A stretch of DNA of 64,000 nt from Streptomyces sp. GS7 (GCF_009834125.1 NZ_CP047146.1:981001-1045000); one strand, 5' to 3'; positions 8,730-17,128 are shown, counted from the first letter of the stretch. The notes: generated from the sequence alone by a model not told the origin. Translations and numbers: made by a program.

Positions 8730-9898
8730 CGGCCGCCCGGGACGCCGCCCGGGAACTGCTGGCCGAGTGGCCGGTCGTCGACGGCCACAACGACCTCCCC
8801 TGGGCCCTGCGCGAACAGGTCCGCTACGACCTCGACCGGCGCGATGTCGCCACCGACCAGAGCGCCAGCCTGCACACCGACATCCCGCGGCTGCGGGCCG
8901 GCGGGGTCGGCGCGCAGTTCTGGTCGGTGTACGTCCGCTCCGACTACACCGGCGACCACGCCGTCAGCGCCACCCTCGAACAGATCGACGCGGTACGGCA
9001 GTTGACCGACCGCTACGCCGCCGACCTGGCGCCCGCGCGGACCGCCGACGACATGGAGGCCGCGCGCGCCCAGGGCCGCATCGCCTCCCTCATGGGAGCC
9101 GAGGGCGGCCACTCCATCAACAACTCGCTCGCCACCCTGCGCGCGTTCCACGACCTCGGCGTCCGCTACATGACGCTGACCCACAACGACAACAACGACT
9201 GGGCGGACTCGGCGACCGACGAGCCGCGCCACCACGGCCTGTCGGCGTTCGGCGAAGAGGTCGTCCGCGAGATGAACCGCTGCGGGATGCTCGTCGACCT
9301 CTCGCACGTCTCCCCGGACACCATGCGCGACGCGCTCCGCGTCAGCACCGCGCCGGTGATCTTCTCGCACTCCTCCGCCCGCGCCGTCTGCGACCACCCG
9401 CGCAACATCCCCGACGACGTCCTGGCCCAACTGCCCGCCAACGGCGGGGTCGCGATGGCCACCTTCGTCCCGAAGTTCGTGCTGCCCGCCGCCGTCGCGT
9501 GGACGCTGCGCGCCGACGAGAACATGCGCGCGCACGGCCTGCACCACCTCGACACCACCGAGGCGGGCATGGCGGTCCAGCGCGCCTTCGAGGCCGCGAA
9601 CCCGCGGCCGACGGCCACCGCGGCCACCGTCGCCGACCACCTCGACCACATGCGAGAGGTCGCCGGCATCGACCACATCGGCATCGGCGGCGACTTCGAC
9701 GGCACCGCCTTCACCCCCGCCGACCTGGCCGACGTCGCGAGCTACCCGAATCTCATCGCCGAACTCCTGGACCGTAAGTGGTCGGCGGCCGACCTGGCCA
9801 AGCTGACCTGGCAGAACGCGGTCCGTGCGTTGCGCGCGGCGGAGGACGTCTCCCACGAGGAACGGAAGCTGCGCGGGCCTTCCAACGCCACCATCTGA
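8726..9898 (+). CDS. Membrane-dipeptidase family (M19) zinc peptidase
   Basis: 390 aa of the renal-dipeptidase family (amidohydrolase TIM barrel with two zinc ions) that cleaves dipeptides, including D-containing ones. Metal ligands are visible in [10 protein letters not shown] near the N-terminus, [16 protein letters not shown] and the IFSHSSAR segment. The late [10 protein letters not shown] motif is also family-typical. No signal peptide is seen, so it is cytoplasmic. GTG start at 8726 overlaps the purE stop, so it is translationally coupled to purine genes; the functional reason is unknown but this arrangement is conserved in Streptomyces. Confidence 0.92.
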   Translation: MTAARDAARELLAEWPVVDGHNDLPWALREQVRYDLDRRDVATDQSASLHTDIPRLRAGGVGAQFWSVYVRSDYTGDHAVSATLEQIDAVRQLTDRYAADLAPARTADDMEAARAQGRIASLMGAEGGHSINNSLATLRAFHDLGVRYMTLTHNDNNDWADSATDEPRHHGLSAFGEEVVREMNRCGMLVDLSHVSPDTMRDALRVSTAPVIFSHSSARAVCDHPRNIPDDVLAQLPANGGVAMATFVPKFVLPAAVAWTLRADENMRAHGLHHLDTTEAGMAVQRAFEAANPRPTATAATVADHLDHMREVAGIDHIGIGGDFDGTAFTPADLADVASYPNLIAELLDRKWSAADLAKLTWQNAVRALRAAEDVSHEERKLRGPSNATI

Positions 9899-9913
9899 GC
9901 CGATGGGGCCCGC

Positions 9914-10098
9914 CCCACGTGTTCGGCTTTCCCGCCGTGGGGGTTCGCGTGTTTGCGCCTTCGGCGCGGGGTGTTGTCCGCTGCGCGGGGCTGTCGGGGT
10001 GCGGTGGCGGTCCTCCGGGGGTGGTGTGCAGGACTGCTGCGCTTTACGTCCTGCACACCACCCCCTCCGGCCCGCCCCCTCCCGTGGAGGGGTGGGAG
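9914..10098 (+). repeat. Structured repeat, left copy of an inverted pair
   Basis: 185-bp unit about 80% identical by eye to the reverse complement of 10217-10398. Its core is a perfect 18-bp stem (10017-10034 with 10048-10065) around the loop TGCTGCGCTTTAC, with a smaller GCGCC-TTC-GGCGC hairpin upstream. Together with its partner it fills the 525-bp gap between dipeptidase and ugd; no gene is seen there. Confidence 0.75.
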
Positions 10099-10216
10099 AA
10101 AACCGCTGGGTGGGAACTGGGGCCGGTGGTCCCCTGACGGCCCTCTCCTCTTGAGCGGCCACCCCTCAACCCACAACGCAGCCTGACCCACTCACCCGAA
10201 CCACCAACCACCTGAT

Positions 10217-10398
10217 CTCCCACCCACCCAACGGGAGGGGGCGGGCCGGAGGGGCTGGGTGTCCGGACGTAAAGCGAAGCAGTCCGGACACCCTGCCCCG
10301 CAAGACCGTCACCGCACCCGACAGCCCCGCGCAGCGGCCCCGCCCGCCGCAGGCGAAACGGCGAAACACCCCCACGGCGGGCCAGCCGACAACGTGGG
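10217..10398 (-). repeat. Structured repeat, right copy of an inverted pair
   Basis: Inverted partner of 9914-10098. Core stem 10257-10268 with 10282-10293 (GGGTGTCCGGAC type) around a 13-nt loop that, read on the minus strand, is TGCTTCGCTTTAC. The loop is nearly identical to the left copy while the stem sequence differs, so base pairing rather than sequence is kept. Confidence 0.75.
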
Positions 10399-10423
10399 AA
10401 GCAGGCAAAGCGCAGCGGAACCG

Positions 10424-11764
10424 CTAGGCGGACGGGCGCCCCATCGCCCGATAGACCCACCCCGCCTTACGCCACAGCGCAGCGTCCAACGCATTGCGGC
10501 CGTCGAGGATGCGGCGTTCGCCGGCGACCTCGGCCAGCTTCGCCGGGTCCAGTTCGCGGAACTCGCGCCACTCCGTCAGGTGCAGCACGACATGCGCACC
10601 GCGCACCGCCTCCAGTGCGCTCGTCGTGTAGCCGAGGGTCGGGAAGACCCTCTTCGCGTTCGCCATGCCCTTGGGGTCGTAGACGGTGACCTGGCCGCCC
10701 TGGAGGTGGATCTGGCCGGCGACGTTGAGCGCGGGGGAGTCGCGGACGTCGTCCGAGTCCGGCTTGAAGGTCGCGCCGAGGACGGCGACCCGCTTGCCGA
10801 GGAAGCCGCCGCCCACCGCGTCGCGGGCCATCTCGACCATGTGGCCGCGGCGCCGCATGTTGATCGAGTCGATCTCGCGCAGGAACGTCAGGGCCTGGTC
10901 CACGCCCAGTTCGCCGGCGCGGGCCATGAAAGCCCGCAGGTCCTTGGGGAGGCAGCCGCCGCCGAAGCCGATGCCGGCGCGCAGGAACTTCTTGCCGATC
11001 CGCTCGTCGTAGCCGATCGCCTCGGCCAGCTTCGCCACGTCGGCGTCGGCCGCCTCGCACACCTCGGCCATGGCGTTGATGAACGAGATCTTGGTCGCCA
11101 GGAAGGAGTTGGCGGAGGTCTTGACGAGTTCGGCGGTCGGGTAGTCCGTGACGACGAACGGCGCGCCCTCGGCGACCGGCGTCGTGTACACCTCACGCAG
11201 CAGCGCCTCGGCCCGCTCGCTCGTGACGCCGACCACGATCCGGTCCGGGTGCAGGGTGTCCTGGACGGCGAACCCCTCGCGCAGGAACTCCGGGTTCCAC
11301 GCCAGCTCGGCGTCCGCGCCGGCCGGGGCGTTGGCCGCCAGCCGCTCGGCGAGCCGGGCCGCGCTGCCCACCGGTACCGTCGACTTGCCGACCACCAGTG
11401 CGGGCCGGGTCAGATGCGGCGCCAGCGCGTCGAAGGCGGACTCGACGTAGGACATGTCGCAGGCGTACTCGCCGTGCTTCTGCGGGGTGTTCACGCAGAC
11501 GAAGTGGATGTCGCCGAACGCGCCGACCTCCTCGTAGGAGGTGGTGAAGCGCAGCCGGCCGGTGGAGCCCTCGATCCCGGCGACGTGGCGGCGCAGCAGT
11601 TCCTCCAGACCGGGCTCGTACATCGGGACCTCGCCCCGGCGGAGCATCTCGATCTTCTCCGGCAGCACGTCCAGCCCGAGCACCTCGTAACCCAGCTCGG
11701 CCATCGCGGCGGCGTGGGTGGCACCGAGGTAGCCGGTGCCGATCACGGTGATCTTGAGGGCCAT
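10424..11764 (-). CDS. ugd: UDP-glucose 6-dehydrogenase
   Basis: 446 aa. Oxidises UDP-glucose to UDP-glucuronate with two NAD+, supplying precursor for surface polysaccharides. N-terminal Rossmann motif ITVIGTGYLGATHA, substrate region EFLREGFAVQD, and the catalytic-Cys motif GIGFGGGCLPKDLRAF are intact, followed by the C-terminal UDP-binding domain (VLGATFKPDSDDVRDSP). Length matches the UDP-glucose/GDP-mannose dehydrogenase family. ATG 11764 has GGAG upstream. It stands alone and is divergent from the acyl-CoA dehydrogenase gene. Confidence 0.93.
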   Translation of the reverse strand: MALKITVIGTGYLGATHAAAMAELGYEVLGLDVLPEKIEMLRRGEVPMYEPGLEELLRRHVAGIEGSTGRLRFTTSYEEVGAFGDIHFVCVNTPQKHGEYACDMSYVESAFDALAPHLTRPALVVGKSTVPVGSAARLAERLAANAPAGADAELAWNPEFLREGFAVQDTLHPDRIVVGVTSERAEALLREVYTTPVAEGAPFVVTDYPTAELVKTSANSFLATKISFINAMAEVCEAADADVAKLAEAIGYDERIGKKFLRAGIGFGGGCLPKDLRAFMARAGELGVDQALTFLREIDSINMRRRGHMVEMARDAVGGGFLGKRVAVLGATFKPDSDDVRDSPALNVAGQIHLQGGQVTVYDPKGMANAKRVFPTLGYTTSALEAVRGAHVVLHLTEWREFRELDPAKLAEVAGERRILDGRNALDAALWRKAGWVYRAMGRPSA

Positions 11765-11804
11765 GCGGGGGCTCCAAACAGATGGTTGCGGCGCGGAGCG
11801 CCGA

Positions 11805-11876
11805 CGTTGAGGGGATTGGGGTCTCCCCTGCTCGAACGGAGTTGAGAGCTTGGGGGAAGGTCGGGTGGCGGGCGGG
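11805..11876 (-). repeat. Dispersed GC-rich Streptomyces repeat, copy B (upstream of ugd)
   Basis: Inverted, near-identical copy of the 8116-8186 repeat. It lies in the leader between ugd and the acyl-CoA dehydrogenase, 40 bp before the ugd start, so it would be transcribed in the ugd leader. Confidence 0.8.
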
Positions 11877-11995
11877 ATGCGGAAAAACGGCGCTGACCGA
11901 GCATAGTCGGGCAGGGAACGACCCGGTCCGGTCGTGTGCGCCGCCCCTGGGGTGACTGTCGGCAACCTCACGTACCCGTGGCGGGGATCGGCGCC

Positions 11996-12034
11996 TAGAA
12001 TCCTGTGTCTGTAAGGGTTACTTAACGGTAGTTA
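11996..12034 (+). promoter_or_regulatory. Probable acyl-CoA dehydrogenase promoter with overlapping operator
   Basis: TAGAAT (11996-12001) is a good -10 element. Just downstream lie two adjacent palindromes, GTAAGGGTTAC (12011-12021) and TAACGGTAGTTA (12023-12034). Their position over the transcription start suggests repression, plausibly by a TetR-type fatty-acid regulator. The regulator is not identified in the window. Confidence 0.45.
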
Positions 12035-12068
12035 GCACTGCCGGCACCTCACAGGGGAGTGAGAAACC

Positions 12069-13241
12069 TTGGCGGGAACCGCTGATTTCGATCTGTACCG
12101 GCCGTCCGAGGAGCACGACATGCTCCGCGAGTCGGTGCGCTCGCTCGCCGAGGCGAAGATCGCGCCGTTCGCCGCCGCGGTCGACGAGGAGGCCCGCTTC
12201 CCCCAGGAGGCGCTGGACGCGCTGGTCGCCAGCGACCTGCACGCCGTCCACGTACCCGAGGCGTACGGCGGTGCGGGCGCCGACGCGCTGGCGACCGTGA
12301 TCGTCATCGAGGAGGTCGCCCGGGTCTGCGGTTCCTCCTCCCTCATCCCGGCCGTCAACAAGCTCGGCTCGCTCCCGGTGATCCTCTCCGGCGGCGAGGA
12401 GATCAAGAAGAAGTACCTGGCGCCGCTCGCCAAGGGCGACGCGATGTTCTCGTACTGCCTGAGCGAGCCGGACGCCGGTTCCGACGCGGCCGGGATGAAG
12501 ACCAAGGCGGTGCGGGACGGCGACCACTACGTCCTCAACGGCGTCAAGCGCTGGATCACCAACGCGGGCGTCAGCGAGTACTACACCGTCATGGCCGTCA
12601 CCGACCCGGAGAAGCGCTCCAAGGGAATATCGGCCTTCGTCGTCGAGAAGGGCGATGAGGGCGTCTCCTTCGGCGCGCCGGAGAAGAAGCTCGGCATCAA
12701 GGGTTCGCCGACCCGCGAGGTCTACCTCGACAACGTCCGGATCCCCGCCGACCGCATGATCGGCGCCGAGGGCACCGGCTTCGCCACCGCCATGAAGACC
12801 CTGGACCACACCCGCATCACCATCGCGGCCCAGGCCATCGGCATCGCGCAGGGCGCGCTCGACTACGCCAAGGGGTACGTCCAGGAGCGCAAGCAGTTCG
12901 GCAAGCCGATCGGCGACTTCCAGGGCGTCCAGTTCATGCTCGCCGACATGGCCATGAAGCTGGAGGCGGCCCGCCAGCTGACCTACGCCGCGGCGGCCCG
13001 CTCCGAGCGGGTCTCGGCCGGCGGCAAGGGCGAGGACCTGACGTTCTTCGGCGCCGCCGCCAAGTGCTACGCCTCGGACGCCGCCATGGAGATCACCACG
13101 GACGCCGTCCAGCTGCTCGGCGGCTACGGCTACACCCGCGACTACCCGGTCGAGCGGATGATGCGGGACGCCAAGATCACCCAGATTTATGAAGGCACGA
13201 ATCAGGTCCAGCGGATCGTCATGGCGCGGAACCTGCCGTAA
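12069..13241 (+). CDS. Acyl-CoA dehydrogenase (interrupted and restored by the integrated element)
   Basis: 390-aa FAD enzyme that introduces the alpha-beta double bond in acyl-CoA. FAD/substrate motifs YCLSEPDAGSDAAG and ITNAGVSEYY, the RKQFGKPI segment, and QLLGGYGYTRDYPVERMMRD are all present. The catalytic base is E375 in QIYEGTNQVQR, as in medium-chain-type enzymes. TTG start at 12069 follows GGGGAG. The last 20 codons (13182-13241) come from the integrated element; the original end is displaced to 24812-24871. All eight nucleotide differences are silent, so the protein is unchanged. Confidence 0.95.
   Translation: MAGTADFDLYRPSEEHDMLRESVRSLAEAKIAPFAAAVDEEARFPQEALDALVASDLHAVHVPEAYGGAGADALATVIVIEEVARVCGSSSLIPAVNKLGSLPVILSGGEEIKKKYLAPLAKGDAMFSYCLSEPDAGSDAAGMKTKAVRDGDHYVLNGVKRWITNAGVSEYYTVMAVTDPEKRSKGISAFVVEKGDEGVSFGAPEKKLGIKGSPTREVYLDNVRIPADRMIGAEGTGFATAMKTLDHTRITIAAQAIGIAQGALDYAKGYVQERKQFGKPIGDFQGVQFMLADMAMKLEAARQLTYAAAARSERVSAGGKGEDLTFFGAAAKCYASDAAMEITTDAVQLLGGYGYTRDYPVERMMRDAKITQIYEGTNQVQRIVMARNLP
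13182..13241 (+). other. attL: element-borne replacement of the dehydrogenase C-terminus
   Basis: Encodes QIYEGTNQVQRIVMARNLP and stop, identical in protein to the displaced host copy at 24812-24871. It differs only at eight third positions. The crossover probably lies at or just upstream of CAGAT, where the two junctions share CAC(C/G)CAGAT. Confidence 0.85.
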
Positions 13242-13398
13242 CAGGGTTTTCGCAGGTCAGCGCCCGTTTTCGATGGCTCGCGGGCTGTGATCGGCTTCCG
13301 GTCCGTTCGGGTCCGTTTCGGGCTGATCACGGGCGTCATGCTGGGGAAATCCTGGGCTGAAGCTGGGCAGGAAACCGCCTTTCACCTGCGCAAACACG

Positions 13399-13427
13399 AC
13401 GACCCCCGGCACTCTGCCGGGGGTCGT
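13399..13427. terminator. Bidirectional terminator between dehydrogenase and integrase
   Basis: A perfect 12-bp stem (13399-13410 with 13416-13427, loop ACTCT) between convergent genes. It is supplied by the element, so the element also replaces the terminator it cut off (the original is at 24891-24922). Confidence 0.8.
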
Positions 13428-13441
13428 TCGCATGGGCTCTG

Positions 13442-14620
13442 TCAGGCGACTTCTGCCTGTCCTTCGGTAGGGTCGTCCGCGCCGGGCGTCAGCATCGTTA
13501 CGATGGCCGCCCGCCCGCGCTGCTCGGCTCCCTCAAAGATGTAGTGGTAGTGCTCACGCAGCACGTCCGTACTGCTGTGACCCATCCAGTCGGCTACGTC
13601 GTTCTCAGGGACTCCCGCGTACAGGAGCCGCGATCCGTAGTAGTGGCGCATGGAGTGCGGCTTGCAGTACGCCACCTTTCCCTTGGTAAGGGACACGAGC
13701 CAGATCTGCCTGTAGAAGTACGACGCGTACAGGTACCCGGTGCGGGTCACGTTGGGGAACAGCAGACGTTCCGGCCCCCATACTCCGTGGTTCTTGATGT
13801 GCCTGCGCAGCTCGAACGCCACGTTGGGCGGCAGCGGTACGACCCGGCCGGGCTCCTCCTCGTCACGGGCCTTGATGTGCCGCCGCTGTAGCGCGCTGTT
13901 CTTGCCGGACTCGGTTTCGCCATCCTCCGCGATCTGGAAGTCAACGCGGAGGACTTCGGCCTTGAAGTCGATCTGATCCCGCGAGACGGCCATGGCTTCA
14001 CCGATACGGAGTCCGCATCCGGCCATCAGCCAGAGCATCGCCCGGTAGCGAGCCGGAGCCCCGTCGAGCATGGCGAGCACTTCCCGCGTGGTGAGGCGCC
14101 GGGCCTTGCTCTTGTGCTCGCGGATCTCCTTGGCACGGCTTCCGGCGTGCTTGATCTTCTTGCACGGGTTGCGTCCGATGATCTCGTTGACGACGGCCCA
14201 GTCCATCATTCCGGAGAAGAACGAGAACCGCTGACGGCGAGTCCGCGCGGACAGCTTGCGGTCCTGCTCCATCCACAACATCCACTGCTCGATATCCGCC
14301 ACCTTCAGGGACACGATGGAACGGGCCTTGAAGAACGGCTCAATGGTCGTCGTCAGGATCGACCGGTACTGCTTCTTGGTGCTGTTCTCCAACTTCCTTT
14401 GGTTCGTCCACTGCTCCCAGACAGCCGTGACGGGCTGCTTCCCCAACTTGTCATCCAGGTACGTCCCTGCGTCGAGTTCCTGTTCCTTGCGCTTGCGCTG
14501 GTCGTCGGCCCGCTTCTTGGTGTCGAAGCTCTTCTGCCGCTGCTTCCCGTCCGGGTCGTACCAGAAGGTCGTCCACTTCTTTGGGTCGTCCTTCGAGCGA
14601 GCTACCCATGCCCTGGCCAC
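13442..14620 (-). CDS. int: Tyrosine site-specific integrase
   Basis: 392 aa. N-terminal arm-binding-like segment (FWYDPDGKQRQKSFDTKKRA), SAM-like core-binding domain (about 60-150), and catalytic domain. Catalytic residues R205 (GCGLRIGEA), H322-x-x-R325 (PHSMRHYY), H348 (WMGHSS) and nucleophile Y358 (REHYHY) are intact. GTG 14620 is preferred, with AGGGA upstream; the open frame further upstream overlaps the divergent gene. It should recombine attP with the acyl-CoA dehydrogenase site. Being next to attL and divergent from the regulatory genes is the standard layout of actinobacterial prophages and integrative elements. Confidence 0.93.
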   Translation of the reverse strand: MARAWVARSKDDPKKWTTFWYDPDGKQRQKSFDTKKRADDQRKRKEQELDAGTYLDDKLGKQPVTAVWEQWTNQRKLENSTKKQYRSILTTTIEPFFKARSIVSLKVADIEQWMLWMEQDRKLSARTRRQRFSFFSGMMDWAVVNEIIGRNPCKKIKHAGSRAKEIREHKSKARRLTTREVLAMLDGAPARYRAMLWLMAGCGLRIGEAMAVSRDQIDFKAEVLRVDFQIAEDGETESGKNSALQRRHIKARDEEEPGRVVPLPPNVAFELRRHIKNHGVWGPERLLFPNVTRTGYLYASYFYRQIWLVSLTKGKVAYCKPHSMRHYYGSRLLYAGVPENDVADWMGHSSTDVLREHYHYIFEGAEQRGRAAIVTMLTPGADDPTEGQAEVA

Positions 14621-14693
14621 TTGCGATAGTCCCTGCCGTGATCGGGTGCCACGTCGGCCCCTCCTGCGGCCAGTCTCAGTCTGTCCACCCAGG

Positions 14694-14716
14694 GTTGTCA
14701 ACACGGGGTTGCCAAC
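14694..14716. promoter_or_regulatory. Twin GTTGNCAAC palindromes, candidate operator of the int/regulator divergence
   Basis: GTTGTCAAC (14694-14702) and GTTGCCAAC (14708-14716) are spaced 14 bp centre to centre. They lie in the gap between divergent int (start 14620) and the regulator-like gene (start 14738). The position suits an element-encoded repressor controlling integration and the early operon. Confidence 0.55.
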
Positions 14717-14737
14717 CCTGCGTGGTACGGTGTGGGT

Positions 14738-15277
14738 ATGGAAGCTGAGGAAGGACTTGAGATCACCCAGCAGCAAGGGGCGTGGGTGATCCGCATGTGG
14801 TGGCCGACTGGGCCGGTCACCGGGGGACCGCAGCGCATCACCATTGAGAAGGCTGAGGGCGCCCCCGCCCGCGACGTGGCACGCGGTATCTCCACCACGG
14901 TTCTGCGCAGGCTGGATCTGGCCAGCGCCGTGAAGACTGCGGAGGAGCACGCCCCGAAGGGACGGGAAGTACTGAAAGAGCTTGTCGAGGCGATGGAGAT
15001 TGCCGGTGAGGCAGCGCGTCACCTGCTTGAGAGTGAGGGCGTGTCGGACGCGTACCTGGCCGTCTTGTCTTCCCTCTACTTGGCCATTGCGGACACTGGT
15101 GCGGCGGCTCCGGTTCCGTGGCTAGCACAACGCATCGGCCGAAGCCCCGAGACAGCCAAGGGGCACCTCAAGCAGGCCCGGCGGGACGGCTTCCTCACCA
15201 CGGTGGCGGGAAAGGCCGGCGGGGAGTTGACCGACAAGGCCAAGGCTGTGCTCGACTCCAGAATCGTTGCCGAGTAA
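14738..15277 (+). CDS. Small probable DNA-binding protein of the element
   Basis: 179 aa, family not recognised. An N-terminal acidic part is followed by an alpha-helical centre and a C-terminal segment (PVPWLAQRIGRSPETAKGHLKQARRDGFLT) that reads like a helix-turn-helix of a replication or repressor protein, then a GELTDKAKAVLD tail typical of winged-helix ends. A GTG two codons earlier (14732) is an alternative start; no strong ribosome site is visible, so a leaderless transcript is possible. Its place opposite int and next to the twin palindromes makes it the best candidate for the controller of those sites. Confidence 0.6.
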   Translation: MEAEEGLEITQQQGAWVIRMWWPTGPVTGGPQRITIEKAEGAPARDVARGISTTVLRRLDLASAVKTAEEHAPKGREVLKELVEAMEIAGEAARHLLESEGVSDAYLAVLSSLYLAIADTGAAAPVPWLAQRIGRSPETAKGHLKQARRDGFLTTVAGKAGGELTDKAKAVLDSRIVAE

Positions 15278-15316
15278 GACGCGCAGCCGATATCCAAATC
15301 CAAAAGCACGACCCAG

Positions 15317-15345
15317 CCCCCGAGGCGTCTCGGGGGTTTTCTTTT
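15317..15345 (+). terminator. Intrinsic terminator abutting the excisionase ribosome site
   Basis: Stem CCCCCGAG (15317-15324) with CTCGGGGG (15329-15336), loop GCGT, then TTTTCTTTTT. It ends only a few bases before the GGAGGA ribosome site of the next gene, so it could work as a regulated attenuator. Confidence 0.85.
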
Positions 15346-15359
15346 TCTCGGAGGAATTT

Positions 15360-15530
15360 TTGACCAAGCTGATGACCGTTGGCGATGTTGCTGACTACCT
15401 GAGCGTCCCGAAGTCGTGGGTGTACGACAACTGGAAGAGTGAGGCGATCCCGTTCCGGAAGGTTGGGCAGTCGCTTCGCTGCCGTCCCAATGACCTTGAC
15501 CGCTGGCTGGACGCGCAGGAGGCGAAGTGA
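15360..15530 (+). CDS. Excisionase-like MerR/HTH_17 DNA-binding protein
   Basis: 56 aa: a single winged helix of the excisionase/HTH_17 type (MTVGDVADYLSVPKSWVYDN, then IPFRKVGQSLRCRPNDLDRWL). Such proteins bend att DNA and direct tyrosine integrases toward excision. A TTG start at 15360 is chosen because GGAGG is 6 bases upstream; the ATG at 15372 would be too far away. The stop overlaps the GTG of the next gene, so the two are translationally coupled. Expression probably depends on reading through the terminator at 15317-15345. Confidence 0.8.
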   Translation: MTKLMTVGDVADYLSVPKSWVYDNWKSEAIPFRKVGQSLRCRPNDLDRWLDAQEAK

Positions 15531-16051
15531 GCTACCGATTTGCCAAGGTCTACCGGCCGGAGCACTCGAACCCAGCGATCGGAAGCGCTGCTCTCCACCT
15601 CGAAACGCGCATGTGGCTACTTGCTCTGGATCGGATGCAGAGGGGTGGGCACGCCCCGCTGGGCTCCGGCGAGTTGCAGCTCATCTTGACCAACGAGAAA
15701 GGGGCGCCCTACAGCCCGGGGCGCTATTCGCAGGCGTTGACGGCGCTCAGGGGCGCCGGACTTCTGGCCCCAACAGCCAGTCGCCGTTGCCTACTCATCC
15801 CGTCCACCGTGGCGGCGATGGACGCGCCGTCGAAGAAGAAGCGGGAGGAGTGCGCGACCCACGGGCACAACATCCCCTGGGACAGCGACCACGACGATTG
15901 GATGTTCAACACGCCGGAAGCCGCCCGGCGCTGGGAGGCGGAGTGCGACAACATCGCCCGTGGCGGAGCCGCGTTCCCCTCAGGTGAGTGGGCGCAGCGT
16001 GTACGGCTCAGGTCCGCAGAGTTTAGCGAAACGGCGTCCTTGGCCGCTTGA
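15527..16051 (+). CDS. Element protein of unknown function, possible winged helix
   Basis: 174 aa starting at GTG 15527, which overlaps the excisionase stop, with AGGAGG just before. The middle (GSGELQLILTNEKGAPYSPG through YSQALTALRGAGLLAPTASR) reads like a winged helix that decides between DNA-bound states, as in small replication initiators or regulators. The C-terminal half contains HGHNIPWDSDHDDWMF, rich in His and Asp, without a recognised motif. Coupled to the excisionase gene, it may act in replication or in control of excision. The family is not recognised. Confidence 0.65.
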   Translation: MSYRFAKVYRPEHSNPAIGSAALHLETRMWLLALDRMQRGGHAPLGSGELQLILTNEKGAPYSPGRYSQALTALRGAGLLAPTASRRCLLIPSTVAAMDAPSKKKREECATHGHNIPWDSDHDDWMFNTPEAARRWEAECDNIARGGAAFPSGEWAQRVRLRSAEFSETASLAA

Positions 16052-16462
16052 TGCCAAGGGACAGTTCTACGGCTCTTCTTAAATAAGAGGTTGATGCCGG
16101 GGCGAGCGGAGTGAGCACCGGGGCCACTTCCATAGATTATGACCAGTACAGGCCGCCCCCTGCGGAGGGGCGGAGTGATTCTGTTGTGAGATTCCTGAGA
16201 GATGAGGAGTTGGGCGCCTCCGTGGGCGCCCGCTCATACATGTTCACCTACTAGGTTCTCCTCCTCGTCAAGCCTCGGCAGTTGTTCGGATCTCCGGCCG
16301 GGGCCGTCGATGCGTTACCTGTTGCCTCAGCCTTCCTCAGCCGCTGCGCATTTTCCTCCCAGAGCAGGGTGCGGGAGGAAAACTACTCGCGTCCGAGCGC
16401 GGCCAAGGCTGGCGCGGCGGCCACGAGCATATTCGCGTGGTTGCAAACAGTTGGGGGAGTAC
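16052..16462. other. Non-coding stretch with hairpins inside the element
   Basis: No convincing gene. It contains a 10-bp inverted repeat, TTTTCCTCCC (16351-16360) with GGGAGGAAAA (16373-16382), and a GGGCGCC...GGGCGCCC hairpin near 16211-16230. These may be promoter-proximal control sites for the small HTH gene and the capsid genes. Confidence 0.4.
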
Positions 16463-16675
16463 TTGTTCAATCGTCACGTCTTCGCTGCTCGTCGTCTAAC
16501 ACTTGGCTTGTCTGTCGAGGAGTTGGCGAATGACCTTGGTGTGGTCGCTTCCACCGTCTACCGGTGGGAGTCGGGCGAGACCGCCCCGAGTACGCGCACC
16601 CTCGTGCGCATCAGCCGAAGTCTCCACATTCCTCTTCTGCACCTAGTGAAGGACGATGCAGCCTCGGCTGCCTGA
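16463..16675 (+). CDS. XRE-family (Cro/CI-like) small DNA-binding protein
   Basis: About 70 aa consisting of one helix-turn-helix domain (LGLSVEELANDLGVVASTVY then RWESGETAPSTRTLVRISRS), the Cro/CI fold with the conserved ExG in WESGE. The start is uncertain: TTG 16463 behind GGGGG is chosen because upstream sequence looks non-coding. It lies directly before the scaffold-capsid pair and may control it. Confidence 0.65.
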   Translation: MFNRHVFAARRLTLGLSVEELANDLGVVASTVYRWESGETAPSTRTLVRISRSLHIPLLHLVKDDAASAA

Positions 16676-16706
16676 GTTGAAGATCAATACTTAGGAGGTG
16701 TCGCCC

Positions 16707-17114
16707 GTGAGCGACGCAGTACAGATTTCAGAAACTCCGGAGAACTCGGCAACTTTTGATGCGGCCGAGGCTTTCGAAGCCCCGCCGGCCGAACCTGAAC
16801 CCGCCAATGCTCCCGACCCTGCCGAGGCGATTCGGGCCGAGATCCAGCGGGAGTATGCAGGGAGGCTGGCCCAGGCCGAACTGAGGGCCGAGGCCGCCAA
16901 GGCCGGTGTGGATTTTCCTGACGGGTTCATTGACCTTCTCGACCTCTCCAAGCTCCTCGGGGAGGACGGCGAGCCCGCCGCAGAGGCTATCGCGCTGGCA
17001 CTCAAGCCCTTTCAGGCCGAGCCGGAGCCGAAGTTCCCGCAACTCATGGGCATGGGCCACTACAACGGCATAGGAGCCCGCAGTTCAGTCTCTCTCGACG
17101 CCCGTAACCGCTAA
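16707..17114 (+). CDS. Probable capsid scaffolding protein
   Basis: 135 aa, acidic and Ala/Glu/Pro-rich at the N-terminus, with a central helical part (AEIQREYAGRLAQAELRAEA) that predicts a coiled coil. GTG 16707 has GGAGG 8 bases upstream. It is placed 14 bases before the major capsid gene, the standard position of a scaffolding protein that templates procapsid assembly. Sequence similarity alone would be weak; the assignment rests on composition, size and position. It is shorter than most free-standing scaffolds, which may suit a small capsid. Confidence 0.6.
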   Translation: MSDAVQISETPENSATFDAAEAFEAPPAEPEPANAPDPAEAIRAEIQREYAGRLAQAELRAEAAKAGVDFPDGFIDLLDLSKLLGEDGEPAAEAIALALKPFQAEPEPKFPQLMGMGHYNGIGARSSVSLDARNR

Positions 17115-17128
17115 CCAGGAGGTAATTT

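Noticed and set aside
13244..13396. Small gene between the dehydrogenase and integrase
   Set aside because: Only short frames without ribosome sites; the stretch fits attachment-arm DNA with GCAGGTCAG and the GGAAATCCTGGG motif.
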